A DNA stretch of 40,908 nt, from positions 1 to 40,908 of the forward strand of contig DXHA01000084.1 in the NCBI GenBank assembly GCA_019113675.1, written 5' to 3'. Every line of letters begins with the position of its first letter. Position 1 is the stretch's first letter. This DNA comes from Candidatus Yaniella excrementigallinarum (GTDB lineage Bacteria > Actinomycetota > Actinomycetes > Actinomycetales > Micrococcaceae). Below, piece by piece: positions 8,251 to 16,448 of the stretch. Both the position numbers and the translations under genes were made by a program. Below the pieces are notes generated by a model. That model worked only from the letters and a program-made list of their open reading frames with translations, was not told the DNA's origin and did not search any database.

Positions 8251-9780
8251 TTAGGCTCGTTGATCGGTTATACCGATCCATTCTGCGATCACCGTTGCGT
8301 CCAAAGATGCCACCGCACTAGGGGTAAGTGTGGGTTTCTGCGATGCAGCCGGGACCCGAATATTATCTAGGGCATATTTCACCGCGTACCAATCTATCCC
8401 GTTGAGCAGTAGCGGGGGTGTGGCAAAGGCAATCTTGGGTTGCATCGTGATCCACCCGGGACCTGCGATGCCGTCTGATTCATTGATAATAAATCGAAAT
8501 GGTCCCGGGTCATCATCAGTGGCAGGCTGGACAAGAATCGGGGCTGGTCGCCGTAAGTGCAGGCTGTACCACAGCCCACTTTCGGGTCGTTTTGCTGCCG
8601 CCCTGGTGTCCCCGTTTGCTGCGCTGAGATATTCCAAGAGCGCGGGATCTTTGTCTTCTAGATCGTAGATGTTGTCGTGGGAGGTAATCACCACGTGGCG
8701 GTTATCTGCCAGCGGATATCCCCAGTCATCGCTTTTAATAACGGCGCCGGTGACGTCTTGGGGCGGTGGCAACATCGGGTGCATGTGATAAGGCTGGATA
8801 CCTAACGCCCATGCGCGGTTTTCGCTTTGTACAAAGAATTTCTTGCCCGGGATATCCCAGCCGCGCCGAATCCAGAAAAAATCCTCCATGAGATAAGAAT
8901 TTCTTTTCGGCTGCTGGTCATCGATGAGGTTTCCCCACGAGATTTCCGGGTCGAGCCGCTCATAGGATAGCTCCACGGTGGTGTCTGGGCCGAAGAGCTC
9001 ACCGCCGCTAGAAAAGTTAAATGAATCTGTGGCAGCGGCGGGCTCGTTAGTGAAGATGACAACCGACCATTCAGCGATTTCGTCTTCATGGCCGGTCGTG
9101 GCCAGTGTGCCGCGATCAAAGTTATGAATTCTTTGGAGGCGTACTTGTTTGGTCAGATAGGTGCGTAACGCATGGCCGGCACTGCGGTGTAAAAACGCGG
9201 TGGGCAACAGCCAGGCTGAAACGGCACCGGGGGCCAAAAACTTGTGGCTGGCTAATAAGAAGTGAATATAAAAATCGGCCAGACCGGTCGGACGAATACC
9301 GGTGGCAGATTCAGCTGCGTTTGCTGCCGCAACTTTTTGTTCAGACGTTAGCCGGTGATGCGGGGTGGCCGGTGGTCTGGACAGTACAAGTGAAGCTTTG
9401 GGCAGATCGTCACGGGTAAGCTGCATAAAATCCAGATTATGAACAGTCAGCCCAGCCGGTGCCCACAGGTCATGCGCTAACGCTGCGAAATGCTCATCAG
9501 GTTCTACCCCGTGGGCTGCAGCGATTGGTCGCTGAAGATTTTTATCGGTAGCTTCATGCAGCAGGGCGGAAAAGAATAAGCCTGAACCGATGCAGGGTTC
9601 CAGAAACCGGATGTCAGTGCCGGGATGGTAGCGCAGTGCCAGTCCGACAATATCGTTGGCTAAGGAAAATGGGGTGGCGCTTTGTTCCGGGGCGTTATCG
9701 GTGCGGAGTTTTTCAAGGAAGGCTTGGCCGGTTTGGCGCACAGATTCGGTACCGGTGATATCGAAATCGAACCCTAACAT
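8251..9780 (-). CDS. Orphan N6-adenine DNA methylase-like protein with degenerate motif IV
   Basis: The 509-aa product resembles the Eco57I/TaqI-type class of DNA adenine methyltransferases. Motif I, FLEPCIGSG (residues 59-67), would bind S-adenosylmethionine. A downstream block SEQKVAAA and the LADFYIHFL...LAPGAVSAWLLPTAFL region match the family layout. The catalytic motif IV, NPPY in active enzymes, reads SRPPA here (134-138), so both the Asn and the aromatic residue are missing. The C-terminal half (about 230-509) has the size expected for a target-recognition region. No endonuclease lies nearby; neighbours are aspartokinase and a two-component system. It may be an inactive DNA- or RNA-binding paralogue or an enzyme with altered chemistry. 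No shift or stop interrupts the frame. Confidence 0.78.
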   Translation of the reverse strand: MLGFDFDITGTESVRQTGQAFLEKLRTDNAPEQSATPFSLANDIVGLALRYHPGTDIRFLEPCIGSGLFFSALLHEATDKNLQRPIAAAHGVEPDEHFAALAHDLWAPAGLTVHNLDFMQLTRDDLPKASLVLSRPPATPHHRLTSEQKVAAANAAESATGIRPTGLADFYIHFLLASHKFLAPGAVSAWLLPTAFLHRSAGHALRTYLTKQVRLQRIHNFDRGTLATTGHEDEIAEWSVVIFTNEPAAATDSFNFSSGGELFGPDTTVELSYERLDPEISWGNLIDDQQPKRNSYLMEDFFWIRRGWDIPGKKFFVQSENRAWALGIQPYHMHPMLPPPQDVTGAVIKSDDWGYPLADNRHVVITSHDNIYDLEDKDPALLEYLSAANGDTRAAAKRPESGLWYSLHLRRPAPILVQPATDDDPGPFRFIINESDGIAGPGWITMQPKIAFATPPLLLNGIDWYAVKYALDNIRVPAASQKPTLTPSAVASLDATVIAEWIGITDQRA

Positions 9781-9888
9781 GCTGCCTCCTTCCCGCCACC
9801 GTTACGGCAGGATTTGCCGTACGATTTCAACCCTAGTGTGTCAAATTCAACACCGGCCTGATATTTGCATTTATGTAGCGCAGACAAA

Positions 9889-9927
9889 AGCCACCGCAGC
9901 ATGTTGTGGAAAACCGCTGCGGTGGCT
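9889..9927 (-). terminator. Rho-independent terminator after aspartokinase
   Basis: A perfect 12-bp inverted repeat, AGCCACCGCAGC / GCTGCGGTGGCT, with a 15-nt loop lies 12 nt after the ask stop. On the minus strand it is followed by TTTTG, as expected for an intrinsic terminator of the dnaX-recR-ask direction. Confidence 0.85.
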
Positions 9928-9939
9928 CAGAGAAAAATG

Positions 9940-10458
9940 TTAGCGGCCGGTGCCACCGTAAACGGTGGCTTCTTCCTCGGCGTCGAGATCAAAGGCGTGA
10001 TGGATCTCGCGCACGGCGGCTTCGAGATTATCTGCCGCGGTCACCACCGAGATACGAATTTCGGAAGTTGAAATCAGGTCGATATTAGCCCCAGCCCGGT
10101 GGAGGGCATCAAAGAAGGTAGCTGATACACCCGGGTTGGAGCGCATACCGGCACCGATCAGGGAAATCTTACCGATGTGGCGCTGGTGGACGACGTCCTC
10201 AAAACCGATTTGTTGTTGTGCAGCCCGCAGTGCCGCGATCGCGGTTTTTGCTTGATCCAATGGCACCGTAAAGGAAATATCGGTTGCTCCGGCACCAGCT
10301 CGGGATGGGTTTTGGACAATCATGTCAATATTGGTGTTTGCCGAGGCAATGACCTGGAAAATTTCGGCGGCTTTGCCCGGAATGTCGGGGACTCCAATGA
10401 TGGTGACTTTCGCTTCGGAGGTGTCGTGTGCAACACCGGCGACAATTGGCTGTTCCAT
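9940..10458 (-). CDS. Aspartokinase beta subunit from in-frame internal start
   Basis: An ATG at 10456-10458 (Met257 of the aspartokinase) is preceded by AGAAGG at 7 nt. It would give a 172-aa protein made only of the two ACT domains, starting MEQPIVAGVAHDTSEAK. Corynebacterium glutamicum and Bacillus aspartokinases are alpha2beta2 with a beta chain made from the same kind of internal start, and the C. glutamicum beta chain starts at the equivalent point. Seen: start, ribosome site and length. Inferred: that it is used here. Confidence 0.72.
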   Translation of the reverse strand: MEQPIVAGVAHDTSEAKVTIIGVPDIPGKAAEIFQVIASANTNIDMIVQNPSRAGAGATDISFTVPLDQAKTAIAALRAAQQQIGFEDVVHQRHIGKISLIGAGMRSNPGVSATFFDALHRAGANIDLISTSEIRISVVTAADNLEAAVREIHHAFDLDAEEEATVYGGTGR

Positions 10459-11226
10459 GGGTTGGCCTTCTGGTAGGTGGATAATGTCTTGTTCATCTGG
10501 GATCACCCAGGTGCCTTCGTGATCAGCAAAGGAGGAGCGTACGTGGAGTTTTACACCGAACCGGCGCGCATATTCCACCGCGCGCAGGTGCAAGATTTTT
10601 GAGCCCGATGCGGCCAGTTCCAACATTTCTTCCGACGAGATTTCATCGATTTTCTTAGCCGATGACACTACTCGCGGATCAGCGGTAAAAATACCATCGA
10701 CGTCTGTGTAAATCTCGCAGGCATCAGCATCCAGGGCTGCCGCTAAAGCAACCGCAGTGGTGTCGGAGCCCCCACGGCCCATGGTGGTGATGTCTTTAGA
10801 CTCCGGCGACACCCCTTGGAACCCGGCTACGATGGCGACGTTGCCGTCATCGATGGCTTCACGAATACGGGTGGGCGAGACCCGGGTGATGCGGGCTTGG
10901 CCATGATAAGTATCAGTGAGCATACCGGCCTGGGACCCAGTAAAGGAGCGCGCCTGTGAACCATTGGCATTGACGGCCATGGCCAGTAGCGCCATAGAAA
11001 TGCGTTCCCCGGAGGACAACAGGATGTCCATTTCGCGTTTGGGAGCTTCATCAGTAATACTCTCGGCAAGATCGAGCAGATCATCGGTGGTGTCGCCCAT
11101 CGCAGAGACGACGACCACAACTTTATGTCCTGCACGTTGAGTGGCGACCACCCGACGGGCGACGCGTTGGATACCTGCCGCATCCGCGACTGAGGATCCA
11201 CCGTATTTTTGGACAATAAGGCTCAT
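9940..11226 (-). CDS. lysC: Aspartokinase (alpha subunit)
   Basis: Aspartokinase phosphorylates aspartate, the first step to lysine, threonine, methionine and diaminopimelate. The 428-aa product begins with the catalytic motif VQKYGGSSV (residues 5-13), has GRGGSDTTAVALAAAL (about 150-165), and TDVDGIFTADPR (174-185). Two ACT regulatory domains occupy about 265-420, with GVPDIPGKAAEIF and NIDMIVQNPS. It follows recR by 50 nt on the same strand. In many relatives asd comes next; here the gene ends at a strong terminator and a methylase-like gene follows. Feedback control by lysine plus threonine is expected from family knowledge. A second start inside the gene is listed separately. Confidence 0.95.
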   Translation of the reverse strand: MSLIVQKYGGSSVADAAGIQRVARRVVATQRAGHKVVVVVSAMGDTTDDLLDLAESITDEAPKREMDILLSSGERISMALLAMAVNANGSQARSFTGSQAGMLTDTYHGQARITRVSPTRIREAIDDGNVAIVAGFQGVSPESKDITTMGRGGSDTTAVALAAALDADACEIYTDVDGIFTADPRVVSSAKKIDEISSEEMLELAASGSKILHLRAVEYARRFGVKLHVRSSFADHEGTWVIPDEQDIIHLPEGQPMEQPIVAGVAHDTSEAKVTIIGVPDIPGKAAEIFQVIASANTNIDMIVQNPSRAGAGATDISFTVPLDQAKTAIAALRAAQQQIGFEDVVHQRHIGKISLIGAGMRSNPGVSATFFDALHRAGANIDLISTSEIRISVVTAADNLEAAVREIHHAFDLDAEEEATVYGGTGR

Positions 11227-11276
11227 AATTACCCTCTGGTTAGAAAATGGGACTGCGGTTAAGTGTACTGGCTAAC

Positions 11277-11882
11277 CTAACTGGCTTCGCCGAGTTTGCG
11301 TCGTCCTTCAAACGCTCGGCCTAACGTCACCTCATCGGCATATTCCAGATCCCCACCAACAGGGAGTCCGGAGGCTAACCGTGACAGGGTAATTCCCACC
11401 GTCGATAGCATCCGAGTGAGATAGGTTGCAGTGGCCTCACCTTCAAGATTCGGGTTGGTGGCCAGAATGACTTCGGTGATGGCTTCATCCTGCAGCCTGG
11501 TGAGCAGCTCGCGCACCCGTAACTGTTCGGGTCCAATGCCGCCGATGGGGTTAATAGCCCCACCCAGCACGTGGTAGCGGCCGTTATAAGTTCGGGTTCT
11601 TTCAATGGCGACGACGTCTTGGGATTCTTCGACGACGCATAATAGCCCGGTATCTCGGTTTTCGTCGCGGCAAATGGCACAAATACTGTGTTCGGAGACG
11701 TTAAAGCAGATTTCACATAACCGTATTTTCGCTTTAACGTCGGTGATCGCATCGGCCAGGGCGATCATGTCGTTTTCTGGGGCTTCCAGAATGTGAAATG
11801 CGATGCGTTGGGCAGATTTGGGGCCGATGCCCGGGAGTCTACCCAATTCATCGATTAGGGTTTGGACCGCACCGTCGTACAC
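11277..11882 (-). CDS. recR: Recombination mediator protein RecR
   Basis: RecR works with RecO/RecF to load RecA at gaps during recombinational repair. The 201-aa product has the N-terminal helix-hairpin-helix [18 protein letters not shown], a four-Cys zinc finger with CEIC and CAIC spaced by 8 residues (about 56-71), and the Toprim domain starting CVVEE. The start is a GTG at 11880-11882 with AAAGG 7 nt upstream. It lies 27 nt after dnaX, a pairing conserved in many bacteria; the small ybaB gene often between them is absent here. Confidence 0.96.
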   Translation of the reverse strand: MYDGAVQTLIDELGRLPGIGPKSAQRIAFHILEAPENDMIALADAITDVKAKIRLCEICFNVSEHSICAICRDENRDTGLLCVVEESQDVVAIERTRTYNGRYHVLGGAINPIGGIGPEQLRVRELLTRLQDEAITEVILATNPNLEGEATATYLTRMLSTVGITLSRLASGLPVGGDLEYADEVTLGRAFEGRRKLGEAS

Positions 11883-11909
11883 GTGGGTGCCTTTCTGTTG
11901 CAGAGTTGA

Positions 11910-14594
11910 TTAGAGCTTTGGCGTACCGTCTGCGTTGCGTTCTTCAACCAGGCGTGCATTGAGAAGACTTTCGACCACACTGCGCCCTGCCAGACCGGAG
12001 TCTTCGATGATTTCGTCATCATCTGAGGCATAATCATCGTCGTCTTCATCCGGAGTTTTTTCTTCTTGTGGGCCAGATTCGGTCTGCGTGCCGTTGGGCT
12101 GCTGGCCACCGTATTGCGCCACCATCTCGGCAAACCGGGAGCCACTGGCAGGCTTAGTCTGTTGTTGTTGCGGTTTATTATCAGTACCACCGGGGATGAC
12201 GTTGCCAAAACGACGTTGGAATTCTTCACGCAGTTCGGCCTCGGATTTGGCGAAAGCCGGGATGGCAGGTTCATCCGATGCGTTATGACGCGGGATGAAC
12301 CCGGCATATCCATCATCTGCGATAGGATCCGGGCCCGTTGCGATCTCTGGTTCCGGTGGGGCCTGCTGGTTCGCCTGGGATACAGGTTGCTGAGCCGACG
12401 ACACTGGCTCCTCGGGTGCTGTGGGCTGGTTAGCCGGTGGTTGTTGGCCGGCCTGCCAAGGGTCCTCATCTGGCATCCAGTCATCTTCTGGTGGGCCCCA
12501 ATCAGGTACCGGCGGCTCTTCAACATCTTGAGGCTGCCCTGCCGTTTCGTCTTGTTGGTCCCATGCGTGCTCGGGTTGTCCCCAGGTCTGGTCTGGACGG
12601 CCAGCTCCCCACCCGGCCACACCGGTGGTCGGTGGTTGAACGGAGGCTTGTTGTGTCGGCTGTGTTGACTCTTGTCGGGGAGCCGGTGACTGCTGTTGGG
12701 CAGGCTGCTGCGATGGTGCAGGTTGCTGCGATGGCGCAGGCTGTTGTGGGGGAGCGGAGTGAGGTGTGGCCTGAGCTTGTTGTTCAGGCTGAGGCCGAGC
12801 CGGGCGGCTAGGTGCTTTTGGGGAACCACCGCCAGAGGTTCCAGAAATCAGATCCAATTCTGGTTGAATGCCGAGCACGTGGTTGAACCCGGCGGCAAGT
12901 AATTTTTTGCCACCGCGCATTTGTACGGTATTGCGAGCGCCATCGTTATCGAAACCAATGGTGAGTAGGTGACCATCGAATCCGACGACCTGGGCATTGC
13001 CGTTAATGGTCATCCAAATCAACCGCGATTGGCTTTTCAGAAACTCTAAAACTTCTGGCCAGGCGCGGCGAACCATTTCGACCTGGGAGGGTTGGGGTTC
13101 TGCAGGCGCTTGTTGCTGGGCCGGTTGTTCGGCGGCAGCTTGGGGCGCAGTGTCTTGGGGTTGTGTAGGCTGTGGGGTTTCCTGCACCGGGGTGGTGTGC
13201 TGTGGTGGTGTCTCAGCCGTGGGCTCAGGCGTCGGATCTGGTTGGGCGCTTGGTTCCGATTCAGCGGGTTCTTGCGGTGCCGGTTGTAGATCAGATTGGT
13301 CTTGTTGCTCGGCGGACTGTGCTTCGCGACTGAGCGCAGCACGGGCAGCCGCAACCCCGGATAGCCCGGCTTCTGCAGCCTGTGGTGTGGCATCGGCAAC
13401 CGGTGGCTGTGCGGATGCTTCAGGCACCCCGCCGTATTCCAGACGGCGCTCCAACCGATCGATGCGGGCAGCTAGACCACGTTCAGTTTCATCACTGGCT
13501 GGCAGCATGAGCCGAGCCATCAATAATTCCAGGTGCAGGCGTGGTGAGGTGGCCCCGCTCATTTGGGTTAGCGCCGCTGCGGTCGTATCAGCAGCGCGTG
13601 AGACTTCGGCTGCACCCATTTGATTTGCTTGGGCCTCCAATCGGCGAAGCTGATCTTCGGGCATGCCGTGCAAAATTGCCGGTGCCTGATCGGGTGCGGC
13701 TTTAACAATGACGACATCGCGAAAACGTTCCAGTAGATCCTGGACAAAGCGCTCTGGATCTTGACCGGACTGGATTACCTGATCGATGACCCGAAAAACC
13801 GTTGGCGAATCGTCGGCAGCCAGGGCGTTGACGACGTCGTCCAGTAGGTTTTCTGGGGTAAAACCTAACAGATTGACGGCTAGATCGTAGCTAACTCCCT
13901 CTTGAGTAGACCCGGCTAGCAGTTGATCCAGTACAGATAGGGTGTCACGAACTGAGCCGCCTCCGGCCCGAATCACCAAGGACAATACCCCGGTAGCAAT
14001 AGAGATTTGCTCGTTGTCGGCAAGTGTTTCCAGGTAGTGCATCAGTGGTTCTGGTGGCACGAGCCGGAATGGGTAGTGGTGGGTTCGCGAACGGATTGTC
14101 CCGATGACTTTATCGGGCTCTGTTGTCGCAAAAATAAACTTGATGTGTTCGGGTGGTTCTTCAACGATTTTTAGCAGCGCATTGAACCCGGCTGACGTCA
14201 CCATATGGGCTTCGTCAATAATGAAAACTTTATAGCGGTCACGGGTCGGGGCAAAGGTAGCCCGTTCGCGAAGATCGCGTGCATCGTCGACACCACCGTG
14301 CGAGGCCGCGTCAATTTCGATGACGTCGAGGGAACCCGGTCCACCTGTTGCTAGGTCACGGCAGGAATCACATTGGCCGCACGGGGATGCTGTTGGCCCT
14401 TGGACACAGTTGAGGCAGCGTGCCAAAATGCGTGCCGATGTGGTTTTACCACAACCGCGCGGACCAGAAAATAGGTAGGCGTGATTGATCCGGTGTTTAT
14501 CAATGGCATTGGCCAGTGGGACGGTCACGTGCTCTTGGCCAATAACTTGTTCAAACGTATCTGGACGGTAGCGGCGATATAAAGCGGTGGTCAC
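11910..14594 (-). CDS. dnaX: DNA polymerase III subunit gamma/tau
   Basis: DnaX is the clamp-loader ATPase that organises the replicative holoenzyme. The 894-aa product starts VTTALYRRYRPDTF at a GTG; a TTG 30 nt upstream would add an unconserved leader. It has Walker A GPRGCGKT (44-51), zinc-binding cysteines around CGQCDSC, DEAH box IIDEAHMVTSAGFNALLK, SRC-like TIRSRTHHYPF, and domain III up to about residue 375. Two regions rich in Pro, Gln, Glu and Ala follow (about 385-500 and 600-780), separated by a small conserved segment (about 500-595) that resembles tau domain IV/V. An acidic run near 850-870 precedes the C-terminus. It is longer than the E. coli protein because of these linkers. 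I found no clear slippery A-rich frameshift site for a separate gamma form. Confidence 0.95.
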   Translation of the reverse strand: MTTALYRRYRPDTFEQVIGQEHVTVPLANAIDKHRINHAYLFSGPRGCGKTTSARILARCLNCVQGPTASPCGQCDSCRDLATGGPGSLDVIEIDAASHGGVDDARDLRERATFAPTRDRYKVFIIDEAHMVTSAGFNALLKIVEEPPEHIKFIFATTEPDKVIGTIRSRTHHYPFRLVPPEPLMHYLETLADNEQISIATGVLSLVIRAGGGSVRDTLSVLDQLLAGSTQEGVSYDLAVNLLGFTPENLLDDVVNALAADDSPTVFRVIDQVIQSGQDPERFVQDLLERFRDVVIVKAAPDQAPAILHGMPEDQLRRLEAQANQMGAAEVSRAADTTAAALTQMSGATSPRLHLELLMARLMLPASDETERGLAARIDRLERRLEYGGVPEASAQPPVADATPQAAEAGLSGVAAARAALSREAQSAEQQDQSDLQPAPQEPAESEPSAQPDPTPEPTAETPPQHTTPVQETPQPTQPQDTAPQAAAEQPAQQQAPAEPQPSQVEMVRRAWPEVLEFLKSQSRLIWMTINGNAQVVGFDGHLLTIGFDNDGARNTVQMRGGKKLLAAGFNHVLGIQPELDLISGTSGGGSPKAPSRPARPQPEQQAQATPHSAPPQQPAPSQQPAPSQQPAQQQSPAPRQESTQPTQQASVQPPTTGVAGWGAGRPDQTWGQPEHAWDQQDETAGQPQDVEEPPVPDWGPPEDDWMPDEDPWQAGQQPPANQPTAPEEPVSSAQQPVSQANQQAPPEPEIATGPDPIADDGYAGFIPRHNASDEPAIPAFAKSEAELREEFQRRFGNVIPGGTDNKPQQQQTKPASGSRFAEMVAQYGGQQPNGTQTESGPQEEKTPDEDDDDYASDDDEIIEDSGLAGRSVVESLLNARLVEERNADGTPKL
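12703..12738 (-). repeat. 18-bp tandem repeat inside dnaX linker
   Basis: Two adjacent 18-nt units (12703-12720 and 12721-12738, two mismatches) encode repeated Pro-Ala-Pro-Ser-Gln-Gln in the disordered linker of DnaX. The number of such units is likely to vary between strains. Confidence 0.7.
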
Positions 14595-14698
14595 TCTCAA
14601 TACCTTAGCTTGCTGTCGTGACAATCGTTACCAGAACTATCTGCTGGCCGAATTCTCAGTCTAGACTTTAATCCCCGAACGACACGAAAGGAAAACCT

Positions 14699-15325
14699 AT
14701 GGCCGAAACTGGTACTGCTGATCTGTCGAACATCACACGCGAACTGCTCGATAGCATTTTCATTGACGCCCACACCACCAACACGTTTTCCACCCAAACA
14801 GTTAATCCTGCTGTGATTGCCCAAGCATATGAGGACATTCGTTGGGCGCCCACCCAGATGAACTCCCAGCCTTTGCGATTAACGCTGGTGCAATCGCCGG
14901 CGGCTAAATACCGACTTGGACCACATATGAAACGGGGTAACCGGGATAAAACCTTGGCTGCACCGCTAACCGTGATCGCGGCTTGGGATCCAAATTGGCA
15001 TAACCAATTGCCCCAATTGGCTCCGCATAAAGAAGGTGCCCGAGAAAAGCTCGACCCAGATGAGCCCGCCCGGGAAAATATGGCCAAAGTGTCCGGTCAT
15101 ATTCAAATTGGTTATCTCATCGTTGCCCTACGAGCTCATGGCCTACACGTTGGCCCGATGACCGGCTTTAACGCCGCAGGCGTCGACGAGGAGTTCCATA
15201 CCGACAATGGGTGGCGAACCGCAGTCATTATCAACGTTGGTTGGCAACCAAACGGTGATGACGATACCGCTATTCGTCCACGTGCCGGCCGGTTATCCTT
15301 CGACGACGCCTGCCAAATTGTATGA
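14699..15325 (+). CDS. Nitroreductase-family malonic semialdehyde reductase (RutE-like)
   Basis: This is an FMN-dependent nitroreductase-fold oxidoreductase of 208 aa, the usual length for the RutE/HadB group that reduces malonic semialdehyde to 3-hydroxypropionate. Typical blocks are RWAPTQMNSQPLRL (48-61, FMN and dimer contacts), a segment with repeated NWHNQLPQL, and GLHVGPMTGFNAAGVDEEF near residue 155-175. A GAAAGGA ribosome site precedes the ATG. It diverges from dnaX by about 100 nt and converges with the betaine-binding lipoprotein, with 7 nt between stops. No other pyrimidine-degradation genes are seen, so the exact substrate is an inference. Confidence 0.82.
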   Translation: MAETGTADLSNITRELLDSIFIDAHTTNTFSTQTVNPAVIAQAYEDIRWAPTQMNSQPLRLTLVQSPAAKYRLGPHMKRGNRDKTLAAPLTVIAAWDPNWHNQLPQLAPHKEGAREKLDPDEPARENMAKVSGHIQIGYLIVALRAHGLHVGPMTGFNAAGVDEEFHTDNGWRTAVIINVGWQPNGDDDTAIRPRAGRLSFDDACQIV

Positions 15326-15332
15326 CTAAACG

Positions 15333-16244
15333 TTAGGACGTCAGCGAGTCGACGTAGTCTTGGTTTTCGTCCATCCAGTCCCGGACAACATCCGGGTAGT
15401 CGCTCTGATCAACATCTTCGACAAACAGATCTTCTTCAAGATCCTGCAGCGTATCGGTGTCAATCTTGAAGTCGGCTAACCAGTCGAAGACTTCCGGCTG
15501 ATTATCGGAGAACTCATTGTGCGCATAGGTGGTCATGTGCTCTTCCTGACCGAGCGCTTCTTGGGGGTCATCCAACGGTTTAATGTCATAGGCGTTGAAT
15601 GCCCAGTGTGGCATCCACAGGGTGACGGCAATATTGTCACCTGCAGAAAGTGTGGTATCTAGTTCTTGCAGCATTGCAGGAGTAGAGGAAGTGGTGAAGT
15701 CCCAATCGTCCAGACCGTAATCCGGGATTACATAGGATTCGGTGCGTTCAGTCAACCCTGCGCCCGGCTCAATACCAACCAGTGTGTTATCGAAATCATC
15801 AGCGTGGTCGGCTAGTTCGTCAAGCGAGTCAACGGGGGCATCTTCGTTGACGGCAATAACCTGGCGTGCGTCACTGTTCCACTCGCCAACCTTTTCAATG
15901 TCATCACCGTATTCTTCAATGTAATCGGCGTGAGTGACCGGTTGCCAGACGTCCATAACGAAGTCTATGTCCCCGGAAGCGATACCAGAGTAGCCCGGCG
16001 CCAAATCGACGTAGGTTTTATTTACGGTGTAACCCTCATCCTCAAGAATATTGGCCCATAGTTCAGAGACCGCGATGCCTTCTTCCCAACCCTGGAAGAT
16101 GCCCATCTCAATGGTGTCACCGCCGTCACCACCGGTATCAGCGGCTTCCCCGTCGCCACAGGCAGTCAGGGCTAATCCAGCTGCAGCTGCAATTGCCGTG
16201 ACACGACCGAGAGCTGGAAACGTTTTCTTTGTTTTATTGTTCAT
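15333..16244 (-). CDS. Orphan glycine betaine-binding lipoprotein
   Basis: This extracytoplasmic solute-binding protein (303 aa) captures glycine betaine or a related quaternary amine for an ABC importer. It has a lipoprotein signal peptide with lipobox LTAC followed by an acidic, Gly-rich linker. The mature part has the OpuAC/ProX fold motifs GWEEGIAVSELWA, DVWQPVTHADY, IEPGAGLTERTE and VTLWMPHWAF, which supply the aromatic cage. The start ATG at 16242-16244 has AAGGA 6 nt upstream. No permease or ATPase gene adjoins it. A close paralogue is the last gene of the complete transporter operon at 24.9-27.7 kb, so it may feed that same translocator with a different affinity or substrate. The mature protein is strongly acidic, a sign of life at high salt. 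Confidence 0.9.
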   Translation of the reverse strand: MNNKTKKTFPALGRVTAIAAAAGLALTACGDGEAADTGGDGGDTIEMGIFQGWEEGIAVSELWANILEDEGYTVNKTYVDLAPGYSGIASGDIDFVMDVWQPVTHADYIEEYGDDIEKVGEWNSDARQVIAVNEDAPVDSLDELADHADDFDNTLVGIEPGAGLTERTESYVIPDYGLDDWDFTTSSTPAMLQELDTTLSAGDNIAVTLWMPHWAFNAYDIKPLDDPQEALGQEEHMTTYAHNEFSDNQPEVFDWLADFKIDTDTLQDLEEDLFVEDVDQSDYPDVVRDWMDENQDYVDSLTS

Positions 16245-16448
16245 GTTGTTCCTTGAAGTAGACTGTCGCATTATCCTACCGTAACACCAGTCACATGCTT
16301 GCCCAAGAACTTAGGCACACTGTGCATAACTCATGCCGAATACAGCGCAAACCGTAACCCTGTTATACAACCGTTTATCGACGGATATGCTCAAAATAAC
16401 GTTCCACAGTTTGACTAGGCGAATGCAGAATTGACGGGGTGCTAAGGC

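Noticed and set aside
11855..12829. Long antisense and alternate-frame open frames across dnaX (for example 11855-12829 and 12997-13623)
   Set aside because: They come from the Pro/Gln-rich codon composition of the dnaX linkers. Their translations are low-complexity and they lack ribosome sites.
13000..13400. Programmed frameshift in dnaX producing gamma
   Set aside because: No A6-7 slippery run with a downstream hairpin was seen near the end of the ATPase core.
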